Made by a program: the position numbers and the translations under genes
Part shown: in pieces, positions 38,776 through 47,976 of the stretch
Layout of the letters: each line of letters opens with the position of its first letter
How positions within the stretch are numbered: position 1 is the stretch's first letter
DNA from: Halopseudomonas litoralis
GTDB lineage: Bacteria; Pseudomonadota; Gammaproteobacteria; Pseudomonadales; Pseudomonadaceae
DNA length: 64,000 nucleotides
Assembly (NCBI RefSeq): GCF_900105005.1
Contig: NZ_LT629748.1
Location: 558,001 to 622,000, forward strand
Direction: 5' to 3'
Notes under the pieces: model-generated
What the model was told of the DNA's origin: nothing
Databases searched by the model: none
Seen by the model: the letters and a program-made list of their open reading frames with translations, nothing else

Positions 38776-39454
38776 TCAAATGTCGATGTGGCACCTCATA
38801 AGCGGTGCCAGCGTGCTGGTGCAACTGGTCATGCTGACGCTGTTGGCAGCGTCCATCGCATCCTGGGTGCTTATTTTTCAACGCAGTTCCGTGCTGCGTT
38901 CGGCGAAGAAGGCGCTGGACGATTTCGAGGACCGTTTCTGGTCCGGCATCGACCTGTCCAAGCTCTATCGTCAGGTCACCGGCAATCCGGATCCCGATTC
39001 CGGCCTGGAGCAGATATTCCGCGCCGGGTTCAAAGAGTTCTCGCGTATGCGTCAGCAGCCAGGTGTCGATCCTGAGGCGGTGATGGACGCTGTGCAGCGG
39101 TCCATGCGAGTCGCTATTTCGCGCGAGGAAGAAAAGCTCGACCAGCACCTGCCCTTTCTCGCTACAGTGGGTTCCACCAGTCCCTATATCGGTCTGTTTG
39201 GTACCGTATGGGGCATCATGAACTCATTCCGCGGCCTGGCTACTGTGCAACAGGCAACGCTGGCTACCGTGGCGCCGGGGATTGCCGAAGCGCTGATTGC
39301 CACGGCGATCGGTCTGTTTGCCGCTATCCCAGCGGTCATCGCTTACAACCGTTTCTCGGCTCGCTCGGAAACCCTGATCGGCCATTACTACACCTTTGCC
39401 GATGAGTTCTCCAGCATCCTGCATCGCCGCGTGCACGCCAGCGAAGGGGAGTGA
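38765..39454 (+). CDS. tolQ: Tol-Pal system proton channel subunit TolQ
   Basis: Inner-membrane MotA/ExbB-like protein; with TolR it uses the proton gradient to energise TolA. It has three membrane segments ([73 protein letters not shown]). GTG 38765 has AGGAGAGG 6 bases upstream and gives 229 residues, the family length; ATG 38780 is an alternative. It overlaps the ybgC stop. Confidence 0.95.
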   Translation: MQADQMSMWHLISGASVLVQLVMLTLLAASIASWVLIFQRSSVLRSAKKALDDFEDRFWSGIDLSKLYRQVTGNPDPDSGLEQIFRAGFKEFSRMRQQPGVDPEAVMDAVQRSMRVAISREEEKLDQHLPFLATVGSTSPYIGLFGTVWGIMNSFRGLATVQQATLATVAPGIAEALIATAIGLFAAIPAVIAYNRFSARSETLIGHYYTFADEFSSILHRRVHASEGE

Positions 39455-39456
39455 GC

Positions 39457-39903
39457 ATGCAACACAGAGGCAGACGCCAGAAACGCAAACCGGTAGCCGA
39501 GATGAACGTCGTGCCCTATATCGACGTGATGCTCGTGCTGCTGGTGATCTTCATGGTGACCGCGCCCATGCTCAATCAAGGCGTGAAAGTGGACCTGCCC
39601 CAGGTATCCAGCGAGATTCTGCCATCGGATACCAACCAGCAGGTATTGACTCTGTCGGTACTCGCCGATGGTACCTATTACTGGAACCTGGGCGACACAG
39701 TGGACACCGAGAGCCAGACCGATGCCGCAGTCTCGCTGGAAGAAATGACCGACGGCGTCACCAAGATCATGCGCGCTCAGCCAGATACGCTGGTCTATAT
39801 TCGGGGTGATCGCGAGGTGAATTATGGTGTTGTCGTTACTGCCATGGCATCCCTGCAGCAGGCCGGTGTGCCTAATGTCGGCTTGATTACCGAGGCGCCG
39901 TGA
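39457..39903 (+). CDS. tolR: Tol-Pal system subunit TolR
   Basis: ExbD-like protein with one membrane helix and a periplasmic domain. In 148 residues, KPVAEMNVVPYIDVMLVLLVIFMVTAPML has the proton-relaying Asp in YIDVML. The periplasmic part ends YGVVVTAMASLQQAGVPNVGLITE. ATG 39457 has GAAGGGGAG upstream; a GTG at 39451 overlapping the tolQ stop is possible. Confidence 0.95.
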   Translation: MQHRGRRQKRKPVAEMNVVPYIDVMLVLLVIFMVTAPMLNQGVKVDLPQVSSEILPSDTNQQVLTLSVLADGTYYWNLGDTVDTESQTDAAVSLEEMTDGVTKIMRAQPDTLVYIRGDREVNYGVVVTAMASLQQAGVPNVGLITEAP

Positions 39904-40925
39904 ATAACCGCGACCGTATGCCGGAACCCAGTCAGGAGCGTTTTGCCGCGCCGATCATCAAGGCGGTGGGGCTGCACCTGCTGGTGTTGATTTTCCTCTT
40001 CGTGTCCTTCAGTTCGGCGCCCGAGTACGAGCCGGCCAAGCCGATCGTGCGAGCGACCCTGGTGCAGTTGAATTCCAAGAGTCCGGCGACAACTCAGACT
40101 GATCAGAAAATCGCGGGTGAGGCTGAGCGCACCGCAGCGCAGCGCCATGAAGCTGAAGAGCTGAAACGCCAGCAGCAGGAACAGCAACAGGAGCAGGAGG
40201 CGGCGCAGCGCGCAGCAACTGAACAGCGCCAGGCAGCTGCAGCGGCCGCCAAGGCGGCCGAAGATAAGGCAGTCGAGGAACGTCAGCGGGTGGAGCAGGT
40301 CGAAAGACAGAAGGCCGAGGAGACCAAACGCAAGGCTGACGCAGCCAAGAAGCTGGCTGAGGCCGAGGCGGCAAAGAAAAAGGCTGCTGAGGAAGCGGCC
40401 AAACGTAAAGAGGTTGAAGAGGCCAAAAAGGCAGAGGCCAAAAAAGCGGAAGAGGCCAAGCGCAAAACCGACGCAGAGGCTGCGGCCAAGAAGGCGGAAG
40501 CTGATCGGGTCGCCAAGCTCAAGCGCGAGCAGGAAGAAGCCAAGGCCTCGGCGTTAGCCGAATTGCTGGCATCCGAGACGCAGTACCAGCGGGCGCAGGC
40601 TGACCAATTTGGTGATGAGGTGGCGGCCAGCTACGATGATGTTATCCGCCGCTATGTAAGTGAACAGTGGCGGCGTCCACCGACGGCGCGTAATGGCATG
40701 GTCGTCGAGGTGCGGATCAGCATGCTGCCCTCGGGTGATATTACTGATGTGGTGGTGCAGCGCTCCAGCGGCGATGCCGGATTCGATCAGTCGGCAGTGC
40801 AGGCCGTACGAAATGTAGGCCGCATTCCGGAGATGCAACAGTTGTCCAGAGAAAGTCCAGCAGCTTTCGATCGTTTGTACAGACAGCGTACCTTACGCTT
40901 CAAACCAGAGGATTTGGCATTTTGA
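39900..40925 (+). CDS. tolA: Tol-Pal system protein TolA
   Basis: Spans the periplasm and links the TolQR motor to TolB/Pal and cell-division envelope constriction. The 341 residues have a short cytoplasmic tail, one membrane helix ([16 protein letters not shown]), a long Ala/Lys/Glu-rich helical stalk (about residues 70-225) and a globular C-terminal domain ([23 protein letters not shown]...[17 protein letters not shown]). GTG 39900 overlaps the tolR stop; ATG 39918 is the alternative. The stalk's low complexity may vary among strains. Confidence 0.93.
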   Translation: MNNRDRMPEPSQERFAAPIIKAVGLHLLVLIFLFVSFSSAPEYEPAKPIVRATLVQLNSKSPATTQTDQKIAGEAERTAAQRHEAEELKRQQQEQQQEQEAAQRAATEQRQAAAAAAKAAEDKAVEERQRVEQVERQKAEETKRKADAAKKLAEAEAAKKKAAEEAAKRKEVEEAKKAEAKKAEEAKRKTDAEAAAKKAEADRVAKLKREQEEAKASALAELLASETQYQRAQADQFGDEVAASYDDVIRRYVSEQWRRPPTARNGMVVEVRISMLPSGDITDVVVQRSSGDAGFDQSAVQAVRNVGRIPEMQQLSRESPAAFDRLYRQRTLRFKPEDLAF

Positions 40926-42223
40926 TGAAAACCATGAAGTACTGGCTGACCTGCGCTGCCATGTTGCTCCTGGCGCAAGTCGCGCTGGCTCAGGACGCCA
41001 TCGAAATCACCCGGGGCAATGATCGGGCGACGCCCATCGCAGTTGTTCCCTTCGGCTGGCAAGGCGGCACACCTTTAGCGGAAGATCTGGCTGAGATCTC
41101 GGCCAATGATTTACGCAATTCTGGTATGTTCACGCCCTTCGACCGGGCAAACATGCTCAGCCATCCTACCCGCGCCGAGGAGATATTTCCCCGCGACTGG
41201 AAAATGCTGGGCGTCGAATATGTACTGGCCGGGCAGGTAACCGGCACGGCGTCGGGTTATCAGCTGCAGTACCATCTGTATAACGTGGTACGCGAAGAGT
41301 TGCTTATGTCCCGGACCGTCAGTGGCAGCCAGAATCAGCTGCGCGACATGGCCCACCGGGTGAGCGACGAGGTATTTGAGCACATCACCGGTATCAAGGG
41401 CGCGTTCAATACCAAGCTGCTGTATGTGGCTGCCGAGCGTTTTTCCGCTGATAACACACGCTATACCCTGCAGCGCTCGGATTATGACGGCGCCCGTACG
41501 GTAACCCTACTGCAATCACGAGAGCCGATTCTGACCCCGTCCTATGCTCCGGACGGGCAACGTATCGCCTATGTCTCGTTTGAATCCCGGCGGCCGGAAA
41601 TCTTCGTGCATTACATCCAGACCGGCCGGCGCGAGCGGATCACCAGTTTTGAAGGTCTCAATGGTGCGCCAGCCTGGTCGCCGGATGGAAAACGGCTGGC
41701 ATTCGTATTGTCACGTGACGGCAACCCGGAAATTTACGTCATGGATCTTGCAAGCAAGCAAATGCGTCGGGTCACCAATCACTACGCAATTGATACCGAG
41801 CCGACCTGGCTTGATGACAACACGCTGGTCTTCACTTCCGATCGTGGAGGGCGACCGCAGATTTATAAACAGAATTTGAATAATGGCAATGCAGAGCGCC
41901 TTACTTTCGTGGGCAACTATAATGCCAATGCTAAGCTGTCGTCTGAAGGACGGACCATGGTCATGGTTCACCGGCAGGATGGTTACAGGAATTTTCATAT
42001 TGCCACCCAGGATCTGGAACGTGGGAATTTGAAAGTATTAACAGAAACGTCGTTGGATGAGTCGCCTACTGTCGCACCGAACGGCACTATGTTAATTTAC
42101 GCTACCCGTCAACAGGGACGGGGTGTACTTATGCTGGTTTCGACCAATGGTCGTGCGCGTTCGGAAATTCCGACGAAGTTCACAGACCTGCGCGTACCAT
42201 CATGGTCCCCATACCTGCCATAG
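40925..42223 (+). CDS. tolB: Tol-Pal system periplasmic protein TolB
   Basis: Beta-propeller protein that binds Pal and TolA. ATG 40925 overlaps the tolA stop by one base (TGATG). The 432-residue precursor has a signal peptide ([18 protein letters not shown]), an N-terminal domain and five propeller repeats marked by [37 protein letters not shown] and [18 protein letters not shown]. The processed N-terminus [15 protein letters not shown] is the TolA-binding box. Confidence 0.95.
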   Translation: MKTMKYWLTCAAMLLLAQVALAQDAIEITRGNDRATPIAVVPFGWQGGTPLAEDLAEISANDLRNSGMFTPFDRANMLSHPTRAEEIFPRDWKMLGVEYVLAGQVTGTASGYQLQYHLYNVVREELLMSRTVSGSQNQLRDMAHRVSDEVFEHITGIKGAFNTKLLYVAAERFSADNTRYTLQRSDYDGARTVTLLQSREPILTPSYAPDGQRIAYVSFESRRPEIFVHYIQTGRRERITSFEGLNGAPAWSPDGKRLAFVLSRDGNPEIYVMDLASKQMRRVTNHYAIDTEPTWLDDNTLVFTSDRGGRPQIYKQNLNNGNAERLTFVGNYNANAKLSSEGRTMVMVHRQDGYRNFHIATQDLERGNLKVLTETSLDESPTVAPNGTMLIYATRQQGRGVLMLVSTNGRARSEIPTKFTDLRVPSWSPYLP

Positions 42224-42267
42224 GGTATACCAACACTAAACCAAATGGGGTTTATCAGGAGTCTATG

Positions 42268-42774
42268 ATGGAAGTTATCAAGTTCGGCAAGTTTGCAGCT
42301 CTGGTTGTCGCTTTCGGCGTTGTGGTTGGCTGTTCCTCCAAGGGCGGCGATGCTGCCGGCACTGGCGCAGTTGATCCGAACGCTGGTTATGACAGCTCCA
42401 CTTCTTCGGCAGGTAGCAGCAGCAATGTCAGCAGCGAAGAAGCAGCTCTGCGTGCCATCACCACTTTCTACTTCGAGTTCGACAGCTCTGAGCTGAAGCC
42501 TGAAGCCATGCGTGCCCTGGATGTACATTCCAAGGACCTCAAGGCGCAGGGCAACCGCGTAGCGCTGGAAGGCCACACCGACGAGCGTGGTACTCGTGAG
42601 TACAACATGGCTCTGGGTGAGCGTCGTGCCGCAGCTGTTCAGCGTTACCTGGTTCTGCAGGGTGTTTCCCCGGCACAACTGGAGCTGATCTCCTATGGCG
42701 AAGAGAAAGCAGCGGTTACTGGTACTGGCGAAGAAGCATGGGCCCAGAACCGCCGTGTAGAACTGCGTAAATAA
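42268..42774 (+). CDS. pal: Peptidoglycan-associated lipoprotein Pal (OprL)
   Basis: Outer-membrane lipoprotein that grips peptidoglycan by its OmpA-like domain. From [17 protein letters not shown] it has 168 residues, equal to P. aeruginosa OprL from memory. Lipobox VVVGC; C-terminal domain [21 protein letters not shown] and [22 protein letters not shown] with the diaminopimelate-binding Asp and Arg. CAGGAG is 7 bases upstream; ATG 42265 is too close. Confidence 0.96.
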   Translation: MEVIKFGKFAALVVAFGVVVGCSSKGGDAAGTGAVDPNAGYDSSTSSAGSSSNVSSEEAALRAITTFYFEFDSSELKPEAMRALDVHSKDLKAQGNRVALEGHTDERGTREYNMALGERRAAAVQRYLVLQGVSPAQLELISYGEEKAAVTGTGEEAWAQNRRVELRK

Positions 42775-42782
42775 GAGGTCGC

Positions 42783-43592
42783 ATGAAAGGGTATCAAGGC
42801 TTAGTACTGGGTTGTCTGCTGTTGCCGGCCACGGCAATGGCTCAGGTTCCGGTAATGGAAGGTAGTTCGGGCAGCAATGCGCCGAGCTATCAGCAGACAC
42901 AGGCCCAGTCACTGCCTGATACCCGATCTTCCTCGGCTGGTCTCTCGGTAGAGGGCCAGCTTATGCAGCAGCTGTATCAGATGCAGCAGGAAGTTTCCAT
43001 GCTGCGTGGCCTGTTCGAAGAACAGGAGCATCGACTGAAGAAGTTGGAAAAGGATCAGCTTGATCGTTATCAGGATATTGATCGCCGACTTTCCTCTATT
43101 TCCACAGGTTCGTCAGCGCCGTCAGGTGCGGACGAGCCTGCCAACCGCGACAGCCTGCCGCCCGTGACACCGGCAACGCCGGGCTCAGCACCTCAAGCAC
43201 CGGCTGAAGCGGACCCGGCGCGTGAAAAGCTGCTTTACGAGGCGGCTTTCGATCAGGTCAAGGCACGGGATTTCGAGAAGGCTGAGATGGCCTTCAGCGC
43301 TTTCCTGCGGCGTTATCCGCAAAGTGACTACGCGGGGAATGCACAGTACTGGCTGGGCGAAGTCTATCTGGTGCAGTCCGATCTGGAATCTGCCGGCCAG
43401 GCATTTGCCAAAGTGGTGAGCCAGTACGCCGGCCACCGCAAGCAAGCCGATGCGTTGTACAAGCTGGCCGAAGTTGAACGGCGCCTGGGTAACTCGACCA
43501 AGGCGGCGCAACTCTACCAGGAAGTGCTCAGCAAGCATCCTGACGCCTCGGCAGCGCAGTTGGCGCGTCGGGAGCTGAATAACCTGCAATAA
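42783..43592 (+). CDS. cpoB: Cell division coordinator CpoB (YbgF)
   Basis: Periplasmic TPR protein coordinating outer-membrane constriction with PBP1B and TolA. The 269 residues have a signal peptide (LGCLLLPATAMAQ), an N-terminal coiled coil (MQQLYQMQQEVSMLRGLFEEQEHRL), a disordered Ser/Pro linker, and C-terminal TPR repeats (YEAAFDQVKARDFEKAEMAFSAFLRRYP, NAQYWLGEVYLVQSDLESAGQAF). It is 8 bases from pal and ends the tol-pal operon. Confidence 0.93.
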   Translation: MKGYQGLVLGCLLLPATAMAQVPVMEGSSGSNAPSYQQTQAQSLPDTRSSSAGLSVEGQLMQQLYQMQQEVSMLRGLFEEQEHRLKKLEKDQLDRYQDIDRRLSSISTGSSAPSGADEPANRDSLPPVTPATPGSAPQAPAEADPAREKLLYEAAFDQVKARDFEKAEMAFSAFLRRYPQSDYAGNAQYWLGEVYLVQSDLESAGQAFAKVVSQYAGHRKQADALYKLAEVERRLGNSTKAAQLYQEVLSKHPDASAAQLARRELNNLQ

Positions 43593-43617
43593 CGCCCGCT
43601 TGGTAGGGGGTGAAAAA

Positions 43618-43644
43618 TCCGGTGTACAGGTTGGATACACCGGA
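43618..43644 (+). terminator. Stem-loop at the end of the tol-pal operon
   Basis: TCCGGTGTA (43618-43626) and TACACCGGA (43636-43644) form a perfect 9-bp stem with a 9-base loop, 25 bases after cpoB. The following sequence is AAAATATTC, not a T-run, so it may be a weak terminator or a 3'-end stabiliser. Confidence 0.5.
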
Positions 43645-43662
43645 AAATATTCAAAAAAAATC

Positions 43663-43690
43663 TTGAGTTTCGCTGATAAATCAGTAAGAT
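43663..43690 (+). promoter_or_regulatory. Candidate promoter of tRNA-Lys
   Basis: TTGAGT (43663-43668) and TAAGAT (43685-43690), spacer 16, end 14 bases before the tRNA. Position and sequence suit a sigma-70 tRNA promoter, with a GC-rich CGCGC discriminator after the -10. Confidence 0.5.
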
Positions 43691-43704
43691 ATCGCGCATC
43701 AAAA

Positions 43705-43780
43705 GGGTCGTTAGCTCAGTTGGTAGAGCAGTTGGCTTTTAACCAATTGGTCGTAGGTTCGAATCCTACACGACCCACCA
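43705..43780 (+). tRNA. tRNA-Lys (anticodon TTT)
   Basis: 76 nt with encoded CCA. Acceptor GGGTCGT pairs with ACGACCC; D-arm TAGCTCAGTTGGTAGAGCA; anticodon stem TTGG/CCAA with loop CTTTTAA, anticodon TTT; T-arm GTAGG TTCGAAT CCTAC. tRNA-Lys genes after the tol-pal cluster are known integration sites for PAPI-1-type elements in Pseudomonas, and the accessory stretch starts right after this one. Confidence 0.97.
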
Positions 43781-43805
43781 TCTTTTCCTTCTGTTATACA
43801 AGTCT

Positions 43806-43938
43806 TCAGGCCGCTTTCTTCAAGCTGTTCTTCTTTTCTTCCATCTGTTTGCCCAGCTCCTGAAGTTGATCTTCGCTCATCAGCTTGGCGGCGTTGGCGA
43901 ACATCTCATTTTCCTCTTCTTCGATATGATGCTCCAGC
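43806..43938 (-). pseudogene. 3' fragment of a hemerythrin-like (HHE) gene cut by IS66
   Basis: The minus-strand frame reads LEHHIEEEENEMFANAAKLM and ends GKQMEEKKNSLKKAA at 43806. This is the last helix of an HHE domain with its iron-binding His/Glu residues. It joins in frame with the 5' fragment (45954-46284) once the IS and one copy of the 8-bp duplication are removed. The upstream codons of the open frame (43939-44042) come from the IS, so no start of its own is expected. Confidence 0.85.
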
Positions 43939-44022
43939 GTAACCGCTCCATAAACCCCACCTACAACTAACGTTCTGTTCGCGCCATGCTGACCTCCGAT
44001 ATTCCCTCTGGAGGTTTTTTTC

Positions 44023-44382
44023 ATGATGCGCCCTGGTGCCAAGGTTAAAAAAGTCTACCTGTACCCGAAGCCGGTGGACTTCAGAAAGTCCATCGACGGG
44101 CTGTCAGCCCTGGTCGAGCTGGATATAAAGGCGGCGGCGTTCGACCCGGTGCTGTTTGTGTTTCTCAACCGGGCGCGCAACAGGGTTAAGATCCTCTATT
44201 GGGAGCGCAACGGTTTCTGTCTCTGGCTCAAGCGTCTGGAGGCCGAACGGTTCAAGGCGCCACCGGATATCCGGGACGATGCTATCGAGCTGACCGCAGA
44301 GGAGTTGAACTGGATGCTCGACGGTTTTGACCTGTGGCGTAACCGACCGCACAAGGTGTTGAGGCCGCGTTATGTAGCCTGA
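44023..44382 (+). CDS. tnpB: IS66 family accessory protein TnpB
   Basis: A 119-residue protein: [55 protein letters not shown], the IS66 Orf2 signature. It is required for transposition of many IS66 elements, with unclear biochemistry. CTGGAGG precedes the tandem ATGs. It lies 19 bases before tnpC in the IS66 copy that splits the hemerythrin gene. Confidence 0.93.
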   Translation: MMRPGAKVKKVYLYPKPVDFRKSIDGLSALVELDIKAAAFDPVLFVFLNRARNRVKILYWERNGFCLWLKRLEAERFKAPPDIRDDAIELTAEELNWMLDGFDLWRNRPHKVLRPRYVA

Positions 44383-44401
44383 CGCTGGTATAATCCACGG
44401 C

Positions 44402-45919
44402 ATGATTTCGCTCCCCGACATCCTGCCGAACGACCCGGATCAGCTCAAGCATTTGCTGATGCAGATGCAATCTCGCGTATCGCAGTTGCAGGAAGAAAAC
44501 ACGCTGCTGCGTCAGCGTCTATTCGGGCGCAAGTCAGAGCAAAGTGCTGATCCGAATTCTCCGCAGCTGGGCATGTTCAACGAAGCCGAAAGCCTGGCCA
44601 ATGAAACATCCGCTGAAGATGACGAAGAAACGGTTGCTCCCGTATCGGTGAAGAAGCGTGGCAAGCGTAAGCCGCTACCAGCAGAACTGCCGCGCATTGA
44701 AGTGGTACATGAGCTGCCCGAGCATGAACTGACCTGTGACTGCGGTTGCCGTAAGCAGGCCATCGGTGAAGAAACCAGCGAGCAGCTGGAAATCATCCCG
44801 ATGCAGATCCGGGTGATTAAACACATCCGCAAGGTCTACGCCTGCAAGGGGTGTGAAACCGCTCCGGTCACTGCCGATAAACCTGCTCAACTGATCGAAA
44901 AGAGCATGGCCAGCCCCAGCGTACTGGCCATGCTGCTAACCACCAAGTATGTCGATGGCGTTCCGCTACACCGCTTCGAGAAAGTGCTGAGTCGCCACGG
45001 CATCGAACTGTCCAGGCAAACACTGGCTCGCTGGGTCATCCAGAGCAGTGAGCACCTGCAACCGCTGGTCAACCTAATGCGTGACAGGCTGCTGGCGGGC
45101 CCACTGATCCACTGCGATGAAACTCGCCTGCAAGTGCTGAAAGAACCGGATCGTGATCCGACCAGTCAATCCTGGATGTGGGTGCAGACGGGCGGGCCGC
45201 CCGATAATCCGGTTGTGCTGTTTGATTACACATCCAGCCGTGCCCAGGATGTACCCTTGCGCTTGCTTGAAGGCTATCAAGGCTACCTGATGACCGATGA
45301 CTACGCGGGCTACAACGCCGTGGCCGAACAAGCCGGCATCGAACGGCTGGGCTGCTGGGCGCATGCCCGACGCAAGTTCATCGAAGCACAAAAAGCGCAG
45401 CCTAAAGGTAAGACCGGGCGCGCCGATATGGCGCTGAGCCTGATCAACAAGCTGTACGGCATTGAGCGTGAAGGCAAGGATGTAAACGCCGGGCAACGCC
45501 TGCTGCTGCGCCAGCAGAAAAGTGAACCGGTACTGACTCAGCTCAAAGCCTGGCTGGATAAGACGCATGGTCAGGTAACGCCGCAAAGTGCACTGGGTAA
45601 AGCAGTCGGCTATCTGGCCAGCAACTGGAGCAAACTGATCCGCTACACCGAGGCTGGGCACCTACCGATCGACAATAACCCTGCCGAGCGCGCCATCCGC
45701 CCATTCGTCATCGGTCGTAAAAACTGGCTGTTCAGCGATACGCCGAAGGGTGCTCACGCCAGCGCCCTAATCTACAGTCTGGTCGAAACCGCCAAGGCTA
45801 ACGGACAGGAACCCTATGCCTGGCTGCGGTATGTGTTGGAACGACTGCCGCTGGCCAGTAACGCCGAAGAACTGGAAGCTCTGCTACCCTGGAACTGCGG
45901 GCAGGTCGCTGTTTACTGA
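44402..45919 (+). CDS. tnpC: IS66 family transposase TnpC
   Basis: DDE transposase, 505 residues, full length. N-terminal coiled coil ([33 protein letters not shown]), zinc-finger (TCDCGCRKQ...VYACKGCE), catalytic core [11 protein letters not shown] (Asp), [13 protein letters not shown] (Asp) and [22 protein letters not shown] (Glu), and a C-terminal IS66 tail ([12 protein letters not shown]). Intact, so the element should be able to move itself unless TnpA is needed. Confidence 0.95.
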   Translation: MISLPDILPNDPDQLKHLLMQMQSRVSQLQEENTLLRQRLFGRKSEQSADPNSPQLGMFNEAESLANETSAEDDEETVAPVSVKKRGKRKPLPAELPRIEVVHELPEHELTCDCGCRKQAIGEETSEQLEIIPMQIRVIKHIRKVYACKGCETAPVTADKPAQLIEKSMASPSVLAMLLTTKYVDGVPLHRFEKVLSRHGIELSRQTLARWVIQSSEHLQPLVNLMRDRLLAGPLIHCDETRLQVLKEPDRDPTSQSWMWVQTGGPPDNPVVLFDYTSSRAQDVPLRLLEGYQGYLMTDDYAGYNAVAEQAGIERLGCWAHARRKFIEAQKAQPKGKTGRADMALSLINKLYGIEREGKDVNAGQRLLLRQQKSEPVLTQLKAWLDKTHGQVTPQSALGKAVGYLASNWSKLIRYTEAGHLPIDNNPAERAIRPFVIGRKNWLFSDTPKGAHASALIYSLVETAKANGQEPYAWLRYVLERLPLASNAEELEALLPWNCGQVAVY

Positions 45920-46284
45920 TCCCGTTGCAAGGCGGGGTTTATGGAGCGCTTACGCTCCAGCAGCTCCTTCATGACTTTGATGCGTCCTGAGAATTCGACA
46001 CTGCCGGGTTCGGTGTTCAGCAAGTCGGGGAGCACCAGCGACTCGACTGCACGGTGTTCCTCCAATGCTTCGTAATACATTTTCAGCTCGTCTTTGGCAC
46101 CTGCTTCTTTAAACGCGGGGTAGAAGTCCTCTTCCTCGATTGTGGTATGGATACTCAGCTCCATCTTGATCTTATTCAGCAGCTCCTCGCGTTTCTTGAC
46201 GGCTCGCTCAGTGGTTTCGCTGATGTCCGCCAAGAGTTGCTTCACCTTCTCGTGGTCTGCTTTCAAAAGCTCTATGGCATTCAT
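45913..46284 (-). pseudogene. 5' fragment of a hemerythrin-like (HHE cation-binding) gene cut by IS66
   Basis: From ATG 46284 (AGGA upstream) the frame reads MNAIELLKADHEKVKQLLADI, with HTTIEEEDFYPAF and EEHRAVESLVLPDLL, three of the four helices of an HHE domain with iron-ligand His and Glu. At 45954 it runs into the IS66 right end; the last codons and the stop (45913) come from the IS. The lost final helix (HHIEEEE) is needed for the diiron site, so the product is probably inactive. Intact relatives sense or bind oxygen, nitric oxide or iron. Confidence 0.88.
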
Positions 46285-46461
46285 TTTTATCGTCCTCATC
46301 CCTCATCAGGTTGAATACACCCATGTGATTAGACGATTGCACGCAGCGGCTGTTCAGATTATTTACGCCTCATGCTTCCGCAGAAATTAAGTTGAACCCG
46401 CAGCTTGCCGTTACGGTCACTTGTTGTACCACTCACAAAGTGTATTAGCAGGAGCTACTTC

Positions 46462-46923
46462 ATGAACGCCATAGATTCGAAAGAAGTGATTTCCACCCTG
46501 AACGATCTGATTGAAACCAGTAAAGACGGCGAAGAAGGTTTTCGCACCTGTGCCGAAGACATCAAACGCCCGGAGCTGAAGAACCTGTTCAGTGAGCGCG
46601 CCGCAGAGTGCGCCAAAGCGGCGCAGGAGCTGCAGGCGATTGTAATTCGTCTGGGTGGTGACCCTGAGGATAGCACCAGCGTCAGCGGCGACCTGCACCG
46701 TCGCTGGGTCGATCTGAAATCAGCTATCACCGGCAAGGATGACGAGGCGATCCTCAATGAGTGCGAACGGGGTGAAGACGTTGCCAAGAAAAGTTATCAC
46801 AAGGCTCTGGAAAAAGCCTTGCCGGAGGACATCCGTCAGGTGGTACAGCGTCAGTACGATGGCGTGTTGCGCAACCACGATCAGGTGAAGATGCTACGTG
46901 ATGCTGAACGCGCCCGCAGCTGA
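46462..46923 (+). CDS. PA2169-family four-helix-bundle (ferritin-like, DUF2383) stress protein
   Basis: A 153-residue protein: EVISTLNDLIETSKDGEEGFRTCAEDI, LFSERAAECAKAAQELQAIVIRLGG and ILNECERGEDVAKKSYHKALEK, matching DUF2383, which is related to ferritin-like bundles. Such proteins accumulate in stationary-phase or anaerobic pseudomonads; the biochemical role is unknown. GGAGC is 7 bases before ATG 46462. Next to a hemerythrin gene and a topoisomerase IB it suggests a stress-survival module. Confidence 0.85.
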   Translation: MNAIDSKEVISTLNDLIETSKDGEEGFRTCAEDIKRPELKNLFSERAAECAKAAQELQAIVIRLGGDPEDSTSVSGDLHRRWVDLKSAITGKDDEAILNECERGEDVAKKSYHKALEKALPEDIRQVVQRQYDGVLRNHDQVKMLRDAERARS

Positions 46924-46935
46924 ACGATGTAGAAT

Positions 46936-47976
46936 ATGATGCCGGCGGCTGCGGAGTCCCCAGACTGGTGTCCGCCGGCACTGCATTATGTCACCGACAG
47001 CGCGCCGGGTTTCAGCCGAAAGATGTTGAGCGGCGCCGCTGTCTATTTTGATGAAGACGGTCTGCGCATCCGCGACAAGGCCATTATTCAACGTATCAAT
47101 ACATTGGCAATTCCGCCCGCCTATCGGGACGTGTGGATCTGTCGTGATCCTCTTGGCCATCTCCAGGCCACCGGGCGAGATGCCCGCGGCCGCAAGCAGT
47201 ATCGTTATCATCCATTGTGGCGGGAAGTACGTGATGCAGCCAAGTACGAGCGGCTGCTCGCCTTCGGTGATGCCCTGTCCGGTCTGCGTCGAGAGTTGGA
47301 TAAACGCCTTCGGGTTCGTCAGCTGAATCGTGAAAAAGTAGTGGCTGCGGTCATCATGCTGCTTGATGAAACCTGTGTGCGTGTCGGTAATCAGGAATAT
47401 GCCCGCCAGAACAAATCCTATGGCTTGACCACGCTGCGCAACCGACACCTGAGTCTGCGTGGCGACAACATCCGTTTCCGTTTCCGCGGCAAGAGTGGGG
47501 TGGAGCATCAGGTAAAGTTGCGTCATCCACGGTTGGCACGCGTACTGCGCCGCTGTCGGGAATTGCCTGGGCAACATCTATTCCAGTATCTGGATAGCGA
47601 CGGCCAGGCTTGCTCGGTCAGTTCCTCGGATATCAATGACTGTCTGCACGAGATTGCCGGCGCCGAATTCACTGCCAAGGATTATCGAACCTGGGCTGGC
47701 AGCACCCTGGCGTTAGCCAGCTTGCGTGAACTCACGGCGCAGGGGCGCTCACCGAGTAAACAGGCGGTGGCCGAGGTGGTGAAGCTGGTTGCCGCCGAGC
47801 TGGGTAATACCCCGGCAGTGTGCCGTAAATGTTACATCCATCCCGCGATCCTGGATGTTTATCTCAGAGGTGAGCTGGACAAGGTGAGCTGGAGTGCTGG
47901 TCGAGCCAGGCGGCGCTGGCTCAAACCGGAGGAGGTGGACCTTATCGTATTTCTGCAGACCTGTACGTCAGGGTAA
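46936..47976 (+). CDS. DNA topoisomerase IB (poxvirus/eukaryotic-type)
   Basis: Relaxes supercoils through a 3'-phosphotyrosine intermediate. The 346 residues contain the N-terminal domain (RIRDKAIIQRINTLAIPPAYRDVWICRDPLGHLQATGRDARGRKQYRYH), catalytic region VGNQEYARQNKSYGLTTLRNRH, FRGKSGVEHQVKL, KDYRTWAGSTLAL, and the nucleophile Tyr in CRKCYIHPAI. Bacterial members are often horizontally acquired and found in stress islands. It starts 12 bases after the DUF2383 gene, so probably co-transcribed. Confidence 0.92.
   Translation: MMPAAAESPDWCPPALHYVTDSAPGFSRKMLSGAAVYFDEDGLRIRDKAIIQRINTLAIPPAYRDVWICRDPLGHLQATGRDARGRKQYRYHPLWREVRDAAKYERLLAFGDALSGLRRELDKRLRVRQLNREKVVAAVIMLLDETCVRVGNQEYARQNKSYGLTTLRNRHLSLRGDNIRFRFRGKSGVEHQVKLRHPRLARVLRRCRELPGQHLFQYLDSDGQACSVSSSDINDCLHEIAGAEFTAKDYRTWAGSTLALASLRELTAQGRSPSKQAVAEVVKLVAAELGNTPAVCRKCYIHPAILDVYLRGELDKVSWSAGRARRRWLKPEEVDLIVFLQTCTSG

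Larger units (their letters stand above)
43939..45953 (+). mobile_element. IS66-family insertion sequence (2,015 bp) with two genes, no tnpA
   Basis: Imperfect terminal repeats: left GTAACCGCTCCATAAACCCC at 43939-43958 and right (reverse complement) GTAAGCGCTCCATAAACCCC at 45934-45953, one mismatch. Both are flanked by the same 8-bp target duplication GCTCCAGC (43931-43938 and 45954-45961). GTAA ends and 8-bp duplications are IS66 hallmarks. It carries tnpB and tnpC only; the tnpA usual in many IS66 members is absent, and just 84 bases precede tnpB. The intact duplication and intact genes suggest a recent, still active insertion. Confidence 0.95.

Noticed and set aside
40130..40560. Repetitive sequence inside tolA
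   Set aside because: These are degenerate Ala/Lys/Glu codons of the helical stalk, not tandem DNA repeats or a mobile element.
43986..44048. 20-codon frame before tnpB as a possible tnpA remnant
   Set aside because: It has no similarity to IS66 TnpA and overlaps the tnpB start; chance frame.
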